A stretch of 64,000 nt of DNA, taken from contig NZ_RAHX01000001.1 in the NCBI RefSeq assembly GCF_003605475.1, forward strand, positions 434,001 to 498,000. The letters are read 5' to 3'. Below the pieces are notes generated by a model. It was given only the letters and a program-made list of their open reading frames with translations, did no database searches and had not been told where the DNA came from. The position numbers and the translations under genes are program-made. This DNA comes from Aurantiacibacter aquimixticola. GTDB lineage: Bacteria > Pseudomonadota > Alphaproteobacteria > Sphingomonadales > Sphingomonadaceae. This document shows positions 60,433-64,000 of the stretch, piece by piece (within the stretch, counting starts at the first letter, position 1; each line of letters starts with the position of its first letter).

Positions 60433-61080
60433 TCAGTTCTTTTCGAAGGCGACCGTGATATCGAGTTCCACCTCGTCACCGATTGCCGGCACGGCAAAAT
60501 CCATGCCCCATTCGGAACGCTTGATGGTGGTTGTCCCATGAAAGCCCACGGTCTGTGCCTGGCTGCGCGGGTTTTCGCCCATGCCGGATAGCTCTGCCGC
60601 AATCGTCACAGGGCCGGTCTGACCGTTGAGCGTCAGTGCGCCAGTGATATTCGCCGTGGTCGGCCCCGTCTGCTCGACGCTGGAGGACACGAAGCGCGCA
60701 TCGTCGGCATCGGGTCCGAAGAAATCGGGCGCGGCGCCGTCCTCCCCGGGACGCAGCATGTGCTCTCGCAAGCCTTCGCTGACGACGGCAAGCGAGCTGA
60801 TCGGCAGCCGCACGTCGACGGAAGAATTGGCCATATCGGCAGTGTCGAGCACAAGCGTGCCCTCCGCATCGCCAAACAGGCCGAAATAGTCATTAAAGCC
60901 GAAATGGCTGACCCGCCACTCCACCAGTGTGTGCGCCGGATCGGTGCTGTAGGTGCCGGATTCGATGGCGCTCGTATCCATCGCATGTTGCCCGTGCTCA
61001 TGCGTATCGGCGATGGCACCGGTGGCGGATAGCGCGGCGACGGAGCCGGCGGCAGTTAGGGCAATGATGGTTTTGCGCAT
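60433..61080 (-). CDS. YceI family periplasmic protein
   Basis: A 215-residue secreted lipocalin-like protein that binds polyprenoid-type lipids in studied members. A signal peptide ends near AIADTH (about residue 24). The YceI fold begins with YSTDPAHTLVEWRVSHFGFNDYFG and includes LNGQTGPVTIAAELSGMG and GMDFAVPAIGDEVELDI; short His-rich stretch (HEHGQH) just after the signal. No neighbour hints at a more exact role. Confidence 0.92.
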   Translation of the reverse strand: MRKTIIALTAAGSVAALSATGAIADTHEHGQHAMDTSAIESGTYSTDPAHTLVEWRVSHFGFNDYFGLFGDAEGTLVLDTADMANSSVDVRLPISSLAVVSEGLREHMLRPGEDGAAPDFFGPDADDARFVSSSVEQTGPTTANITGALTLNGQTGPVTIAAELSGMGENPRSQAQTVGFHGTTTIKRSEWGMDFAVPAIGDEVELDITVAFEKN

Positions 61081-61141
61081 GGTCAGTCTCCCGGATTGCG
61101 AACGTCGGATGTGGTGACGCAGCGGCGCAAGTCCAGCACCT

Positions 61142-62729
<1,588 letters not shown>

Positions 62730-62733
62730 GAGC

Positions 62734-64000
62734 CTATACCAGCGCCTTGGCTTCGTCCGCCATGATGCCGCTGGTGCGATCGCCGTGGAGCAGCATGTCG
62801 GTATGCGCCGCGCCCGAGGGGATCATCGGGTAGCAATTCGCCTCTTTCGACACGTGGCAATCCACCATCACCGGGCCGTCATGGGCGAGCATCGCCTCGA
62901 TCCCGCTGTCGAGCTGGCCGTCATCCTCTATCCGAATGCCCTTCCAGCCATAGGCTTCGGCGAGCTGCACGAAATCGGGCAGGCTGTCCGAGTAGCTGTT
63001 CGAGTAGCGGCTTTCATAGGTCAGTTCCTGCCATTGGCGGACCATGCCCATATACTCGTTGTTCAGGATGAAGACCTTGACCGGCAGGCGAAACTGGCTG
63101 GCCGTGCCAAGCTCCTGGATATTCATCTGGATGCTCGCTTCGCCCGCAATGTCGATGACGAGGCTGTCCGGATTGCCGAGCTGCGCGCCGATGGCGGCGG
63201 GGAGGCCATAGCCCATCGTGCCGAGACCGCCGCTCGTCAGCCATTTGTTCGGGCCCATGAACCCGAAATATTGCGCCGCCCACATCTGGTGCTGGCCAAC
63301 TTCGGTGGTAATGATCGGATCGCGGTCCCTCGTCGCTTCGAACAGACTCTGTACCGCGCGCTGGGGCATGATCTCTCCGGAGCGGTCGGGATAGGCAAGG
63401 CTGTCGCGCGCGCGCCAACCGGCGATGCGCGCCTTCCATTCGCCGAGATCGCGGCCCCGGCGATCTCCCCAGCATTCGACAAGCTGATCGAGCACATGCG
63501 CACAATCGCCCACGATGCCGAGATCGACCGGCACGATCTTGTTGATGCTGGAGCGGTCGATGTCGATATGTATCTTCTTGGAATTCGGGGCAAAGGCGTC
63601 GAGTCGACCGGTCACCCGGTCATCGAAACGCGCGCCCACGCAGACCATGACGTCGCACTGGTTCATGGCCATGTTGGCTTCGAACGTGCCGTGCATGCCG
63701 AGCATGCCGAGCCAGTCGGGGTGATGCGCTGGAAATGCGCCTAGGCCCATCAGCGTCGAGGTTACGGGCGCGCCTGTCAGCTGCTGGAAGCGGCGCAGCA
63801 ATTCGCTGGCGCGTGGGCCTGCATTGATGACGCCGCCGCCAGTATAGAGGATCGGGCGCTCGGCATTCGCGATCATCTCCACCGCTTCGGCGATTTCCTC
63901 CGGCGCACCGACCATTCTCGGCTCGTAACGCTTGCGCCGCTTCGCCTTGCCATCGGGCAGCATGGCGGTGGCGATCTGAACGTTCTTCGGAATGTCGACC
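62734..64000 (-). CDS. ilvB: Acetolactate synthase large subunit (5' end outside window)
   Basis: The C-terminal 421 or so residues of the catalytic subunit. The frame stays open to the window end (VDIPKNVQIATAM before the internal ATG at 63963), so the real start is outside. The central domain (GGGVINAGPRASELLRRF), MLGMHGTFEANMAMN and the diphosphate motif GTMGYGLPAAIGAQ with DIAGEASIQMNIQEL and LNNEYMGMVRQWQ are present. Partner of ilvN. Confidence 0.96.
   Translation of the reverse strand, partial: VDIPKNVQIATAMLPDGKAKRRKRYEPRMVGAPEEIAEAVEMIANAERPILYTGGGVINAGPRASELLRRFQQLTGAPVTSTLMGLGAFPAHHPDWLGMLGMHGTFEANMAMNQCDVMVCVGARFDDRVTGRLDAFAPNSKKIHIDIDRSSINKIVPVDLGIVGDCAHVLDQLVECWGDRRGRDLGEWKARIAGWRARDSLAYPDRSGEIMPQRAVQSLFEATRDRDPIITTEVGQHQMWAAQYFGFMGPNKWLTSGGLGTMGYGLPAAIGAQLGNPDSLVIDIAGEASIQMNIQELGTASQFRLPVKVFILNNEYMGMVRQWQELTYESRYSNSYSDSLPDFVQLAEAYGWKGIRIEDDGQLDSGIEAMLAHDGPVMVDCHVSKEANCYPMIPSGAAHTDMLLHGDRTSGIMADEAKALV

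Overview
The window is one continuous piece of GC-rich alphaproteobacterial chromosome, almost fully coding and mostly core genes. Gene content and protein style point to the order Sphingomonadales, probably an Erythrobacteraceae-like genus. Pointers are the dxr-rseP-bamA-ompH-fabZ block without lpxD, a CcmC-to-CcmI cluster, a zinc-free L31, a Glu/Leu/Phe/Val dehydrogenase, EcfG-type stress promoters and an AHH-type gene. I see no rRNA, CRISPR array, phage or insertion sequence. The placement is by recognition, not by a search.

Layout. Positions 1-7546 (+) hold the end of rpsB, then tsf, pyrH, frr, uppS, cdsA, dxr and rseP, with a divergent membrane phosphoesterase (1577-2434) between tsf and pyrH. 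Positions 7743-11978 (+) hold bamA, an OmpH/Skp-like chaperone, fabZ and rpmE. Positions 12038-16003 hold a prolyl-4-hydroxylase-like oxygenase (-), tRNA-His (+), an amino-acid dehydrogenase (+) and the Kup potassium transporter (-). Positions 16101-24618 (all -) are a tightly packed run read as dapF, mtaB, ftsY, ispZ, ccmC, ccmD, ccmE, ccmF, ccmG, ccmH, ccmI. Most junctions are 1-4 nt stop/start overlaps, and GTG starts are common.

Positions 24668-36456 are a mixed region: a GGDEF-EAL protein, an EVE protein, a CsbD stress protein and an SDR dehydrogenase (the last two each behind an EcfG-type promoter), a thiamine-diphosphate enzyme, an MFS transporter, pgsA, a zinc alcohol dehydrogenase, a class A beta-lactamase-like lipoprotein, oxyR and rnd. 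Positions 36642-43973 hold aspS, a four-helix-bundle protein, acpP-fabF-mltG, a DUF4130-UdgX fusion and an extensin-like protein.

Positions 43970-52714 (-) are a complete phosphate regulon: phoR, a phosphate-selective porin, pstS, pstC, pstA, pstB, phoU, phoB. Pho-box-like sites precede phoR, the porin, pstS and phoB. Two tRNA-Glu genes (CTC and TTC), recJ, an unassigned gene, a frameshifted AHH-type nuclease gene and a hybrid histidine kinase follow. The window ends with branched-chain amino-acid genes on the minus strand (ilvB, partial, then ilvN, ilvC), a YceI protein, and leuA behind a short leucine-rich leader peptide.

The most interesting observations are: a 16-residue leuL-like leader peptide with a paired inverted repeat before leuA; canonical EF-hand loops in both BamA and the adjacent Skp-like chaperone; a pair of EcfG-type promoters about 300 bp apart; a single-base break in an AHH-type nuclease gene; and the missing lpxD at the bamA locus.
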